A program made the translations under genes and the position numbers. A DNA stretch of 23,676 bases, taken from positions 1 through 23,676 of the forward strand of contig NZ_CAJPNR010000033.1 of assembly GCF_905372115.1 (NCBI RefSeq), given 5' to 3'. The DNA comes from an uncultured Streptococcus sp. (GTDB lineage Bacteria > Bacillota > Bacilli > Lactobacillales > Streptococcaceae). Below, in pieces: positions 14,540 to 21,579 of this stretch (positions are counted from its first letter, which is position 1; every line of letters starts with the position of its first letter). The notes below the pieces were generated by a model. The model was not told the DNA's origin. It did no database searches and saw only the letters and a program-made list of their open reading frames with translations.

Positions 14540-15343
14540 ATGAAAATTGGATTTATCGGTCTGGGAAATATGGGCGGCAGTTTAGCCCGTCTAGTTGCCC
14601 AAGATGAAAGATTTAGAAGCGAATTACTTCTGGCTAATCGCAGTCGTGACAAGGCTGAAAAGATTGCTGCGGAAGATGGTGGGCAGCCGGTCAGTAATGC
14701 AGAAGTTTTTTCTCAGGCAGAAGTGATTTTTCTGGGAATCAAACCGGCTCAATTTGCTGACTTGCTGTCTGAATATCAGGAAGTTCTAGAGAAACGGGAG
14801 TCTCTTTTACTGGTTTCTATGGCTGCTGGCCTGCCCTTGGAGATATTAGAAAAATTGACATCTAGCCACCATCGTTGGATTCGGATCATGCCTAATACAC
14901 CGGTAGCTGTAGGTGAGGGTGTTATTAGCTATAGCTTATCTCAGCAGGCGAATCAAGTGGATGAAGATTTGTTACAGGAGCTTCTGTCTTCGGCTGGCCT
15001 TTTAGTCAAACTAGAGGAGAAGCAATTGGATGCAGCGACTGCTCTTGCTGGCTGTGGACCAGCCTTCGTCTATCTCTTTATAGAGGCTTTAGCGGATGCT
15101 GGTGTTCGAGCAGGACTCAGTCGCGATATATCGCTTGAACTGGCCAATCAAACCCTTTTAGGCACTGCCAAGCTAAGTCAGGTCAGTGGGCAACATCCGG
15201 CTCAACTCAAAGATCAGGTCTGCAGTCCGTCTGGTTCAACTATCGCCGGGGTAGCCAGTCTGGAAGAAAATGCCTTTCGGGGAACAGTCATGGATGCCGT
15301 TCAAGCTGCCTACAAGAGGACGCAAGAGTTGGGGAAGAATTGA
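14540..15343 (+). CDS. proC: Pyrroline-5-carboxylate reductase
   Basis: This enzyme of 267 residues carries out the last step of proline synthesis, the NAD(P)H-dependent reduction of pyrroline-5-carboxylate. The Rossmann motif G7-x-G9-x-x-G12 (FIGLGNMGG) is at the N-terminus. The P5CR signature appears as ALAGCGPAFVYLFIEALADAG and as QVCSPSGSTIAGVASLEE near the C-terminus. Two tandem ATG codons exist. The one at 14537 overlaps the proA stop by one base. The one at 14540 is better spaced (seven bases) from the GAGGA site ending at 14532, so I use it. Either way the gene is translationally coupled to proA and completes the operon. Confidence 0.96.
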   Translation: MKIGFIGLGNMGGSLARLVAQDERFRSELLLANRSRDKAEKIAAEDGGQPVSNAEVFSQAEVIFLGIKPAQFADLLSEYQEVLEKRESLLLVSMAAGLPLEILEKLTSSHHRWIRIMPNTPVAVGEGVISYSLSQQANQVDEDLLQELLSSAGLLVKLEEKQLDAATALAGCGPAFVYLFIEALADAGVRAGLSRDISLELANQTLLGTAKLSQVSGQHPAQLKDQVCSPSGSTIAGVASLEENAFRGTVMDAVQAAYKRTQELGKN

Positions 15344-15372
15344 TTTAGATCTTCAATTTTTTAGATTATAGG

Positions 15373-15427
15373 AAAGGGTGTGGCTTGCGAGGACAATTTT
15401 TGTCTTTACAGGCTCACTCTTTTTTTT
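15373..15427 (+). terminator. Terminator after proC
   Basis: A long hairpin: 15373-15387 pairs with 15409-15422 with one bulged T (15381) and several G-U pairs, topped by a second short stem (15390-15394 with 15402-15406). It is followed by T to 15427. It ends the proBAC operon 30 bases after the stop. Confidence 0.8.
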
Positions 15428-15466
15428 CTTTGTTTGATTATCAAATAAGTCCTCATTCTAAAACTG

Positions 15467-15475
15467 TGGTATAAT
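15467..15475 (+). promoter_or_regulatory. Extended -10 promoter of the hemW operon, abutting the start codon
   Basis: TGG at 15467-15469 followed by TATAAT at 15470-15475. No -35 is visible at the right distance. The ATG of hemW is at 15483, seven bases after the -10, so transcription should begin at or one base before the start codon. Confidence 0.75.
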
Positions 15476-15482
15476 AAGTACT

Positions 15483-16613
15483 ATGCAAACCAAACCAACT
15501 TCTGCTTATGTGCACATTCCTTTTTGTACTCAGATTTGTTATTACTGCGATTTTTCCAAGGTTTTTATCAAAAATCAGCCGGTAGATAGTTATCTAGAGC
15601 ATTTGATTGAGGAGTATCATTCTTACGATATCCAAAAGCTCCGTACCCTCTATATCGGTGGCGGAACTCCGACGGCTCTATCGGCGCCTCAGTTGGCCTT
15701 TTTACTGGAAAAGCTGACTGGTAAGCTAGATTTATCTTATCTTGAAGAGCTGACCATTGAAGCCAATCCTGGGGACTTGGACCAGGAGAAGATTGCTGTA
15801 CTTAAAGACTCGCCCGTCAATCGGGTTTCGCTGGGAGTACAGACCTTCAATGACCGCATGCTCAAGCAGATTGGCCGCAGTCACTCGGAAAAGGACATCT
15901 ATGAGAATATTGCCAATCTCAAAAAAGCGGGATTTGACAATATTTCGATTGATCTGATTTACGCCCTGCCCAAGCAGACCATGGAAGATGTGAAAACCAA
16001 TGTAGCCAAGGCCATTGCTTTGGACATTCCTCACATGAGTTTGTATAGCTTGATTTTGGAAAATCACACAGTATTTATGAATCGGATGCGGCGAGGGAAG
16101 CTGCCTCTGCCTAAAGAAGATTTGGAAGCGGAGATGTTTGACTATATTATAGCTGAGCTGGAAAAGGCCGGCTTCGAGCATTACGAGATTTCTAACTTTT
16201 CCAAGCCAGGCTTTGAGAGCCGTCACAATCTCATGTACTGGGACAATGCGGAGTATTATGGTATTGGAGCGGGAGCGTCTGGCTATGTCGATGGTGTTCG
16301 CTATAAAAACCACGGGCCGATTCGCCATTATCTGCAGGCGGTGGAAGCGGGCAATGCCCGTGTGCAGGAAGAAGTGCTGACGCTGAAAGAAAAGATGGAA
16401 GAAGAGATGTTTCTAGGACTGCGCAAGAAATCAGGCGTGTCTAAAAAACGTTTTGAGGAAAAATTCGGTCTTTCCTTTGAAGACCAGTACGGAGCTGTTG
16501 TGTCTGAACTGACTGAGCAAGGCTTGCTAGTCCCGGACAGAGATATCGTGCGCATGACCAAACAAGGCCTCTTTTTGGGCGATACGGTTGCTGAGAAATT
16601 TATATTGGAGTAA
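15483..16613 (+). CDS. hemW: HemW-type radical SAM protein (heme chaperone; formerly 'HemN-like')
   Basis: This 376-residue radical SAM protein has the cluster-binding cysteines C15-x3-C19-x2-C22 (PFCTQICYYCDF), the GGGTPT motif at 59-64, and the HemW-specific HNLMYW motif at 248-253. That motif separates heme chaperone HemW from true coproporphyrinogen dehydrogenase HemN. HemW is proposed to insert heme into target proteins. Streptococci generally lack heme synthesis, so the client here is unknown. The sequence around the start (MQTKPTSAYVHIPFC) fits the family N-terminus, which supports ATG 15483 even though no Shine-Dalgarno precedes it. The mRNA is probably leaderless. It is the first gene of a compact operon; the thioesterase starts three bases after its stop. 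Confidence 0.93.
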   Translation: MQTKPTSAYVHIPFCTQICYYCDFSKVFIKNQPVDSYLEHLIEEYHSYDIQKLRTLYIGGGTPTALSAPQLAFLLEKLTGKLDLSYLEELTIEANPGDLDQEKIAVLKDSPVNRVSLGVQTFNDRMLKQIGRSHSEKDIYENIANLKKAGFDNISIDLIYALPKQTMEDVKTNVAKAIALDIPHMSLYSLILENHTVFMNRMRRGKLPLPKEDLEAEMFDYIIAELEKAGFEHYEISNFSKPGFESRHNLMYWDNAEYYGIGAGASGYVDGVRYKNHGPIRHYLQAVEAGNARVQEEVLTLKEKMEEEMFLGLRKKSGVSKKRFEEKFGLSFEDQYGAVVSELTEQGLLVPDRDIVRMTKQGLFLGDTVAEKFILE

Positions 16614-16616
16614 ATC

Positions 16617-17372
16617 ATGGGCTTAACTTATCAAATGAAAATGAAAATTCCTTTTGATATGGCAGATATGAATGGCCATATCAAGCTGCCAGATGTTATC
16701 CTGCTGTCCTTGCAGGTATCGGGGATGCAGTCAATCGAGCTTGGCGTCAGTGACAAGGATATGCTGGAGCAGTATAATCTGGTCTGGATTATCACGGACT
16801 ATGATATTGATGTGACACGTCTGCCACGCTTTGCAGAGGAAATTACCATTGAAACAGAAGCTTTGACCTACAATCGGCTCTTTTGCTACCGGCGCTTCAC
16901 AATCTTTGATGAAGCAGGCGAAGCCATTATCAAGATGATGGCGACCTTTGTTCTCATGGACCGGGATAGCCGCAAGGTTCGTGCCGTTGATCCGGAGATT
17001 GTAGCGCCATACCAGTCTGACTTTTCCAAGAAATTACTGCGCGGTCCTAAGTATCCAGCTTTGGAGAATCCTGTCAGCAAGGACTACCATGTGCGCTTTT
17101 ACGACTTGGATATGAACGGACATGTCAATAATAGCAAGTATTTGGACTGGATTTTCGAGGTTATGGGGGCAGACTTCCTTACGAAGCATATTCCTAAGAA
17201 GGTCCATCTAAAGTATGTCAAGGAAGTTCGACCAGGTGGCATGATTGCTTCTAGCTACGACCTAGAAGGTCTGCAGAGCAATCACCAGATTTCCAGTGAC
17301 GGCGAAGTCAATGCCCAAGCTTTGGTTACCTGGCAAGAGTTTAAACATGAGAATGAGGAAGAGCAGAAATGA
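16617..17372 (+). CDS. Acyl-ACP thioesterase (FatA/FatB-like, double hotdog)
   Basis: This 251-residue protein belongs to the acyl-ACP thioesterase family, which releases free fatty acid from acyl carrier protein. It is built from two hotdog halves, each with a D-x-N-G-H core: FDMADMNGHIKLPDV near residue 20 and FYDLDMNGHVNNSKYLDW at about 161-176. In the second, Asp165, Asn167 and His169 match the catalytic Asp-x-Asn-x-His of plant FatB. The intermediate region (EETLTYNR-like ETEALTYNRLFCYRRF) is also typical. GGAG at 16607-16610 lies six bases before the ATG. The stop overlaps the next start by four bases. Pneumococcal relatives are reported to adjust membrane acyl chains during growth on host fatty acids; that role is inferred here. 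Confidence 0.87.
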   Translation: MGLTYQMKMKIPFDMADMNGHIKLPDVILLSLQVSGMQSIELGVSDKDMLEQYNLVWIITDYDIDVTRLPRFAEEITIETEALTYNRLFCYRRFTIFDEAGEAIIKMMATFVLMDRDSRKVRAVDPEIVAPYQSDFSKKLLRGPKYPALENPVSKDYHVRFYDLDMNGHVNNSKYLDWIFEVMGADFLTKHIPKKVHLKYVKEVRPGGMIASSYDLEGLQSNHQISSDGEVNAQALVTWQEFKHENEEEQK

Positions 17373-18139
17373 CTTATAAAGGATATTTGATTGATTTAGA
17401 CGGGACGATTTATAAGGGGAAGAGCAGGATTCCGGCTGGTGAAACTTTTGTACATGAGCTGCAGAAGCGCAAGATTCCCTATCTTTTCGTGACCAATAAT
17501 ACCACACGCACGCCAGAAGCAGTGCAGACCATGCTGGCTGCAAATTTCAATATTGAGACGCCGCTTGAGACAATTTACACAGCAACCTTAGCTACTATTG
17601 ACTATATGCAGGAGAAAAATCTGGGCAAGAAAGCTTACGTTATTGGTGATGTCGGGCTTAAACATGCCATTGAAGAAGCTGGATATATAGAAGACACAGA
17701 AAATCCTGACTATGTGGTAGTGGGGCTGGACTGGGAAGTGGATTATGAGAAGCTGACAATAGCGACTCTGGCTATTCAAAAGGGTGCTCACTTTATCGGG
17801 ACCAATCCTGATCTCAATATTCCGACGGAGCGCGGTCTGCAGCCGGGAGCGGGTGCTATCAACGCCCTCTTGGAAGCAGCCACTCGTGTTCAGCCGACCT
17901 TTATCGGCAAGCCTAATGCTATTATCATGGAAAAAGCGATAGAGCATCTAGGACTGGCGCGTGAAGAAGTGGTCATGGTAGGTGATAACTATCTGACAGA
18001 TATTCGAGCAGGAATTGATAATGGGATTCCGACCCTCTTAGTCACGACAGGATTTACCCTGCCAGAAGAGGTGCCTAATCTGCCGATCCAACCGACACAT
18101 GTCTTGTCCAGTCTAGCGGAGTGGGACTTCGATGCGTGA
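17369..18139 (+). CDS. HAD superfamily IIA phosphatase (NagD/YutF-like)
   Basis: This 256-residue hydrolase shows all HAD motifs: D9-L-D11-G-T (IDLDGTIYKG) with the nucleophile Asp9, motif II in FVTNNTTRTP, a lysine in IGKPNAII, and VGDNYLTDIRAGIDNG with the Mg-binding Asp206 and Asp211. The large cap between motifs places it in subfamily IIA (NagD, YutF). Such enzymes dephosphorylate sugar phosphates or nucleotides; the substrate cannot be read from the sequence. Its ATGA start overlaps the thioesterase stop by four bases, with GAGGAA at 17355-17360 as the ribosome-binding site. It overlaps the next gene by eight bases. Confidence 0.88.
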   Translation: MTYKGYLIDLDGTIYKGKSRIPAGETFVHELQKRKIPYLFVTNNTTRTPEAVQTMLAANFNIETPLETIYTATLATIDYMQEKNLGKKAYVIGDVGLKHAIEEAGYIEDTENPDYVVVGLDWEVDYEKLTIATLAIQKGAHFIGTNPDLNIPTERGLQPGAGAINALLEAATRVQPTFIGKPNAIIMEKAIEHLGLAREEVVMVGDNYLTDIRAGIDNGIPTLLVTTGFTLPEEVPNLPIQPTHVLSSLAEWDFDA

Positions 18140-18761
18140 TAAGTTGAGATTTTCAGCCAGCGTCTTGTGCTTGCTGGCAACAGCTATTTTGTTAACCATT
18201 TATCTGGCTTGGCTCTTATACCCGATGGAGATTTCTTATTTCAACTTACTGGATAAGGTGTATTTGAAAGCTGAGACCATCCAGTATAATTTTAATATTT
18301 TGATGAATTATCTGACCAATCCTTTTAGTCAGAAGCTGGCAATGCCGGATTTTCGCTCGTCTTCAGCTGGGCTGCATCATTTTCAGGCGGTCAAGTATCT
18401 TTTTCACTTGGCGCAAGCTATTTTTCTAGTTACTTTGCCGGCTTTGATCTTCTTTGTCAAAAAAGTGGTCAAAAAGGGATTTTTAGGCCTCTACAGACGG
18501 GCTTTTCTAGTGATGAGTATCTTGCCACTTGTCTTTGCTGGACTGGCCTTTCTGATTGGCTTTAACAGTTTTTTCACACTCTTTCATCAAGTTCTCTTTG
18601 CCGGAGACAATACTTGGATGTTTGACCCGGCCAAGGATCCAGTCATTTGGATTCTACCCGAAGAATTTTTCATGCACGCCTTTATTCTCTTTGCTTTGCT
18701 TTATGAGGGAATCTTTTTGACCTTGTATTTCCTATGCAGAAAGGGTAAAGAGCAAATTTAA
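18132..18761 (+). CDS. TIGR01906-type integral membrane protein, function unknown
   Basis: This 209-residue protein has four probable membrane segments at about 9-30, 90-110, 121-148 and 177-200. Between the first two lies an extracytoplasmic or loop region with conserved-looking motifs (YFNLLDKVYLKAETIQYNFN, MPDFRSSSAGLHHFQAVK). Near the last segment is DPAKDPVIWILPEEFFMHAF. The layout and motifs match my memory of family TIGR01906, which is found in lactobacilli and streptococci without a known function. The ATG lies inside the end of the HAD gene (eight-base overlap), with GGAG at 18118-18121. The tight packing suggests it works with the HAD phosphatase, but this is inference. Confidence 0.78.
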   Translation: MRDKLRFSASVLCLLATAILLTIYLAWLLYPMEISYFNLLDKVYLKAETIQYNFNILMNYLTNPFSQKLAMPDFRSSSAGLHHFQAVKYLFHLAQAIFLVTLPALIFFVKKVVKKGFLGLYRRAFLVMSILPLVFAGLAFLIGFNSFFTLFHQVLFAGDNTWMFDPAKDPVIWILPEEFFMHAFILFALLYEGIFLTLYFLCRKGKEQI

Positions 18762-18774
18762 TATAGGAGATTTT

Positions 18775-19758
18775 ATGTATTATATACCTGAACCTTTAAA
18801 TCCTAAAAAAGATCTAGGACGATTTTCAGCGACTTGCTTTACTTATTTGTGGGTCATGCTTGGCGCAGTTTTCTTTTACGTATTAGTGGCTTTTTTTATC
18901 GTCTTACCTGGGCAAGGTATGGATATTCAAAAAACGCAAGACATTGTCACCAAATTCATGGAAAAGGACGGTGGAGCCTATATTCTAGCTTCCTGTCTCG
19001 GTGTTCTTACTTTCACTGTGTCTCGGGGTAAGCAGCTCTTTAAATACGACCTTCGTCGCAAGGGGCGGAAGATGACTCCTAAAGTTTTCTTTTATATGAT
19101 TTGCTTCCTTTTATTCGCCCAACTGTTTACAGCTGTTGTCAATCAGATCATGCAGGCTATCTTGCAACTCTTCAATCTAGATCTTTCTAGTATGGAATCA
19201 GGAGGCGGCGGTTCTGAAACACTGACCATGTTGATTTATTCATCCTTGATGGCTCCGGTTACGGAGGAAATTATTTTCAGAGGTGCTGGATTAAGAGCGT
19301 TAGAGAAGCATGGAAAGATTTTTGCCATTCTTCTGACTGCGATTTTGTTTGGTCTCTTTCATGAAAATCTTTATCAGTTTTATTTTGCTAGTTTGATTGG
19401 TTTAGGTTTTGGCTATATCGCTTTTGAGTATTCGATTATCTGGTCTATCATTTTTCATGCTCTCAATAACTTTGTCATAGCAGAAGGTATAGCTTTTCTT
19501 TCAAAAAAAGCTCCAGAGCCTATTGTTAACATCGTTTTTTACGGCCTATTAATCGCTGGCAGTACAGTATTTCTTTTGCTCTTAATCTTGAAATGGCCAA
19601 AATTTAAGGAATACATTGACACAAATCGTTCGCTCCCAGAGACCTACCGACAGGCTTTTAAATCAGTCTGGTTCTGGGTTCTGGTTGTGTTTACTTTTCT
19701 TGGAACGTTTCTGCCTGTCATGGCAGCCTATCTTGTATCATTGATCAATAATAGCTAA
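18775..19758 (+). CDS. CPBP family intramembrane glutamic endopeptidase
   Basis: This 327-residue multi-pass membrane protein carries the CPBP (Abi, CAAX-protease-like) motifs in order: E164-E165-IIFRG, the FGLFH motif with His196, and H228-ALNN. The motifs lie in the central membrane block, and more hydrophobic segments flank them at about 22-45, 103-125, 253-272 and 301-322. Family members act in CAAX-type processing, bacteriocin self-immunity or protein maturation; no bacteriocin gene is nearby here. GGAG at 18766-18769 precedes the ATG by five bases. It starts 13 bases after the TIGR01906 gene and ends the operon at a strong terminator. Confidence 0.87.
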   Translation: MYYIPEPLNPKKDLGRFSATCFTYLWVMLGAVFFYVLVAFFIVLPGQGMDIQKTQDIVTKFMEKDGGAYILASCLGVLTFTVSRGKQLFKYDLRRKGRKMTPKVFFYMICFLLFAQLFTAVVNQIMQAILQLFNLDLSSMESGGGGSETLTMLIYSSLMAPVTEEIIFRGAGLRALEKHGKIFAILLTAILFGLFHENLYQFYFASLIGLGFGYIAFEYSIIWSIIFHALNNFVIAEGIAFLSKKAPEPIVNIVFYGLLIAGSTVFLLLLILKWPKFKEYIDTNRSLPETYRQAFKSVWFWVLVVFTFLGTFLPVMAAYLVSLINNS

Positions 19759-19792
19759 TTGCCTTTTATTTGGCAGTTATGCAACGATATGA

Positions 19793-19822
19793 AAGGAGTT
19801 GGATATAGTCCAGCTCTTTTTT
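19793..19822 (+). terminator. Terminator of the hemW operon
   Basis: An eleven-pair stem (19793-19803 with 19809-19819, two G-U), a five-base loop and T from 19817 to 19822. It lies 34 bases after the CPBP gene and separates it from the fru promoter. Confidence 0.85.
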
Positions 19823-19834
19823 GTTCGATAAAAA

Positions 19835-19865
19835 GATAGAAAATGAAAGTTTTTGATAGAAAGTG
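19835..19865 (+). repeat. 20-bp-spaced direct repeat GATAGAAARTG upstream of the fru promoter
   Basis: GATAGAAAATG at 19835-19845 recurs as GATAGAAAGTG at 19855-19865, exactly 20 bases (about two helical turns) apart. The second copy ends one base before the -35. This arrangement suits a DNA-binding protein acting from one face of the helix, possibly FruR itself. The assignment is inference. Confidence 0.5.
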
Positions 19866-19866
19866 C

Positions 19867-19894
19867 TTGACATTGAAAAATAAAGAGGTATAAT
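19867..19894 (+). promoter_or_regulatory. Promoter of fruR-fruK-fruA
   Basis: A fully consensus TTGACA at 19867-19872 and TATAAT at 19889-19894 are separated by 16 bases. This is the strongest -35/-10 pair in the window and implies that the operon is held down by a repressor. Confidence 0.9.
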
Positions 19895-19897
19895 AAT

Positions 19898-19914
19898 AAT
19901 CGTAAACGATTCCA
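19898..19914. promoter_or_regulatory. Dyad operator overlapping a cre-like site downstream of the fru promoter
   Basis: AATCGT-AA-ACGATT (19898-19911) is a perfect 6-bp dyad with a two-base centre, just after the -10. The overlapping 14-mer CGTAAACGATTCCA (19901-19914) matches the cre consensus TGWAANCGNTNWCA at 12 of 14 positions. It could serve CcpA, FruR or both. It spans the expected transcription start, a repressing position. Confidence 0.6.
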
Positions 19915-19927
19915 AAGGAGGTGCTTT

Positions 19928-20671
19928 ATGCTGAAGTCGGAAAGAAAACAGGTTATTCTAGAGACAGTCATAAGAGAAAAATTTGTTTCTTTAGACTATC
20001 TAGTACATGCTTTAAACACTTCAGAATCAACTGTCAGAAGAGATTTGGATGAATTGGAATGCGAGCACAAGCTGCGACGAGTTCATGGAGGAGCCGAAAG
20101 CCTTCATTTTCTACAGGAAGAGGAGAGTAATCAGGAAAAATCTATCAAAAGCATTCAAGAAAAGACAGCTATTGCCAAGATGGCAGCAAGCTTGATTCAA
20201 GAGCATGATGTGATTTTTATTGATGCGGGGACAACCAATGAGCTTTTAGTCAATGAGTTGCATGACCCTAGAGTGACAGTCGTCACCAACTCCATTCACC
20301 ATGCGACAAAGTTGGTAGAGCGCAATATCCCGACGGTCATTATCGGCGGAAAGGTCAAGCGCTCAACGGATGCCAGCATTGGCGGTGTGGCTCTGAATCA
20401 AATCGGTCAGTTGAATTTCGATAAGGCCTTTATTGGAATGAATGGCATTGACGATGGCTTTTTTACCACTCCAGATATGGAAGAAGGAGCTGTCAAAAGA
20501 GCGATTTTGGAGAACGCTAAGAAGACTTATGTCTTGGCTGATCTTTCTAAACTAGGACAGACGTCTTTTGTCAAGGTTGCTCCTCTTGCCAAAGCAAGCA
20601 TTATTACTATTCAAAATGAATCGGAAGTGATTCAAGCGCTGAAAGAAAAAACGGAGGTGATTGAGGTATGA
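19928..20671 (+). CDS. fruR: DeoR family repressor of the fructose operon
   Basis: This is a 247-residue DeoR-type regulator. The N-terminal helix-turn-helix is at about 20-55 (LVHALNTSESTVRRDLDELE, followed by RRVHGGAE). The C-terminal DeoRC sensor domain has the family motif FIDAGTTNELL. Such proteins sense a sugar phosphate, here most likely fructose 1-phosphate. The gene is first in the operon, with the strong site AAAGGAGG at 19914-19921, and overlaps fruK by four bases. LacR-type regulators look similar; the adjacent fruK and fruA decide the name. It probably represses its own operon through the dyad or direct repeats at 19835-19914. Confidence 0.9.
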   Translation: MLKSERKQVILETVIREKFVSLDYLVHALNTSESTVRRDLDELECEHKLRRVHGGAESLHFLQEEESNQEKSIKSIQEKTAIAKMAASLIQEHDVIFIDAGTTNELLVNELHDPRVTVVTNSIHHATKLVERNIPTVIIGGKVKRSTDASIGGVALNQIGQLNFDKAFIGMNGIDDGFFTTPDMEEGAVKRAILENAKKTYVLADLSKLGQTSFVKVAPLAKASIITIQNESEVIQALKEKTEVIEV

Positions 20672-21579
20672 TTTATACTGTCACACTAAACCCTTCCATC
20701 GACTATATTGTCCGTCTGGACAAGGTCCTTATAGGAAGCGTCAATCGGATGGACAGTGACGACAAATTCGCTGGAGGAAAGGGAATCAATGTTAGCAGAG
20801 TTCTCAAACGTCTAGGTATTGAGAATACAGCGACTGGTTTTATCGGTGGTTTTACTGGCAAGTTCATCACAGATACTCTAGAAGAGGAAGGGATTTCCAG
20901 CCATTTTGTAGAAGTTGAGCAGGATACTCGTATCAATGTCAAGATTAAAGCAGATGCTGAGACAGAGATTAATGGACCAGGTCCTAACATTTCCAGTTAT
21001 AAACTAGAAGAACTTGAGAAGTTCCTTTCTTCTCTGACTTCAGAAGATACAGTAGTCTTCGCAGGCAGCAGTCCTAAAAATCTAGGAAATGTTGTCTACA
21101 AGGAGCTGATTGGCTTAACCAGAAAGACAGGAGCACAAGTCGTCTGTGACTTTGAAGGCCAGACGTTGCTTGATTCATTAGAGTTTGAGCCGCTCTTAGT
21201 CAAACCTAACAACCACGAACTAGGTGATATTTTCGGAGTCAAGCTTGAAAGCTTGGATCAGATTGAGAGTTATGCCCGTCAAATCTTAGACAAGGGTGCC
21301 CAGCATGTGATTATTTCCATGGCTGGCGACGGTGCCTTGCTGGTAACTCAAGAGGGTGCCTACTTCGCTAAACCTATCAAGGGCAATGTGAAAAATTCTG
21401 TTGGTGCTGGCGACTCTATGGTGGCTGGATTTACCGGAGAGTTTGTCCGGTCTGGCGATGTTATTCAAGCCTTTAAATGGGGAGTGGCCTGCGGAACGGC
21501 AACCACCTTCTCAGATGATTTGGCGACAGCTGGTTACATAGAAGAAATCTATGAAAAAGTAGAGGTAGAAAAAATATGA
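20668..21579 (+). CDS. fruK: 1-phosphofructokinase
   Basis: This 303-residue PfkB-family sugar kinase converts fructose 1-phosphate, the product of FruA, to fructose 1,6-bisphosphate. It shows the N-terminal signature GGKGINVSRVLKRLG and the C-terminal NSVGAGDSMVAGF with the catalytic base Asp249. The length is normal. LacC (tagatose-6-phosphate kinase) is a close relative, but the place between fruR and fruA supports FruK. The ATGA start overlaps fruR, with GGAGGTGA at 20653-20660, and its end overlaps fruA by four bases, so all three genes are translationally coupled. The gene is also called fruB or pfkB in related species. Confidence 0.94.
   Translation: MIYTVTLNPSIDYIVRLDKVLIGSVNRMDSDDKFAGGKGINVSRVLKRLGIENTATGFIGGFTGKFITDTLEEEGISSHFVEVEQDTRINVKIKADAETEINGPGPNISSYKLEELEKFLSSLTSEDTVVFAGSSPKNLGNVVYKELIGLTRKTGAQVVCDFEGQTLLDSLEFEPLLVKPNNHELGDIFGVKLESLDQIESYARQILDKGAQHVIISMAGDGALLVTQEGAYFAKPIKGNVKNSVGAGDSMVAGFTGEFVRSGDVIQAFKWGVACGTATTFSDDLATAGYIEEIYEKVEVEKI

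Noticed and set aside
15732..16328. Long minus-strand open frame of 198 codons opposite hemW
   Set aside because: It is the antisense shadow of a clear radical SAM gene, with no family features and no ribosome-binding site.
18775..19758. CPBP protein as part of a bacteriocin immunity locus
   Set aside because: No double-glycine leader peptide, bacteriocin or ABC exporter gene is nearby, and the gene is cotranscribed with metabolic genes.
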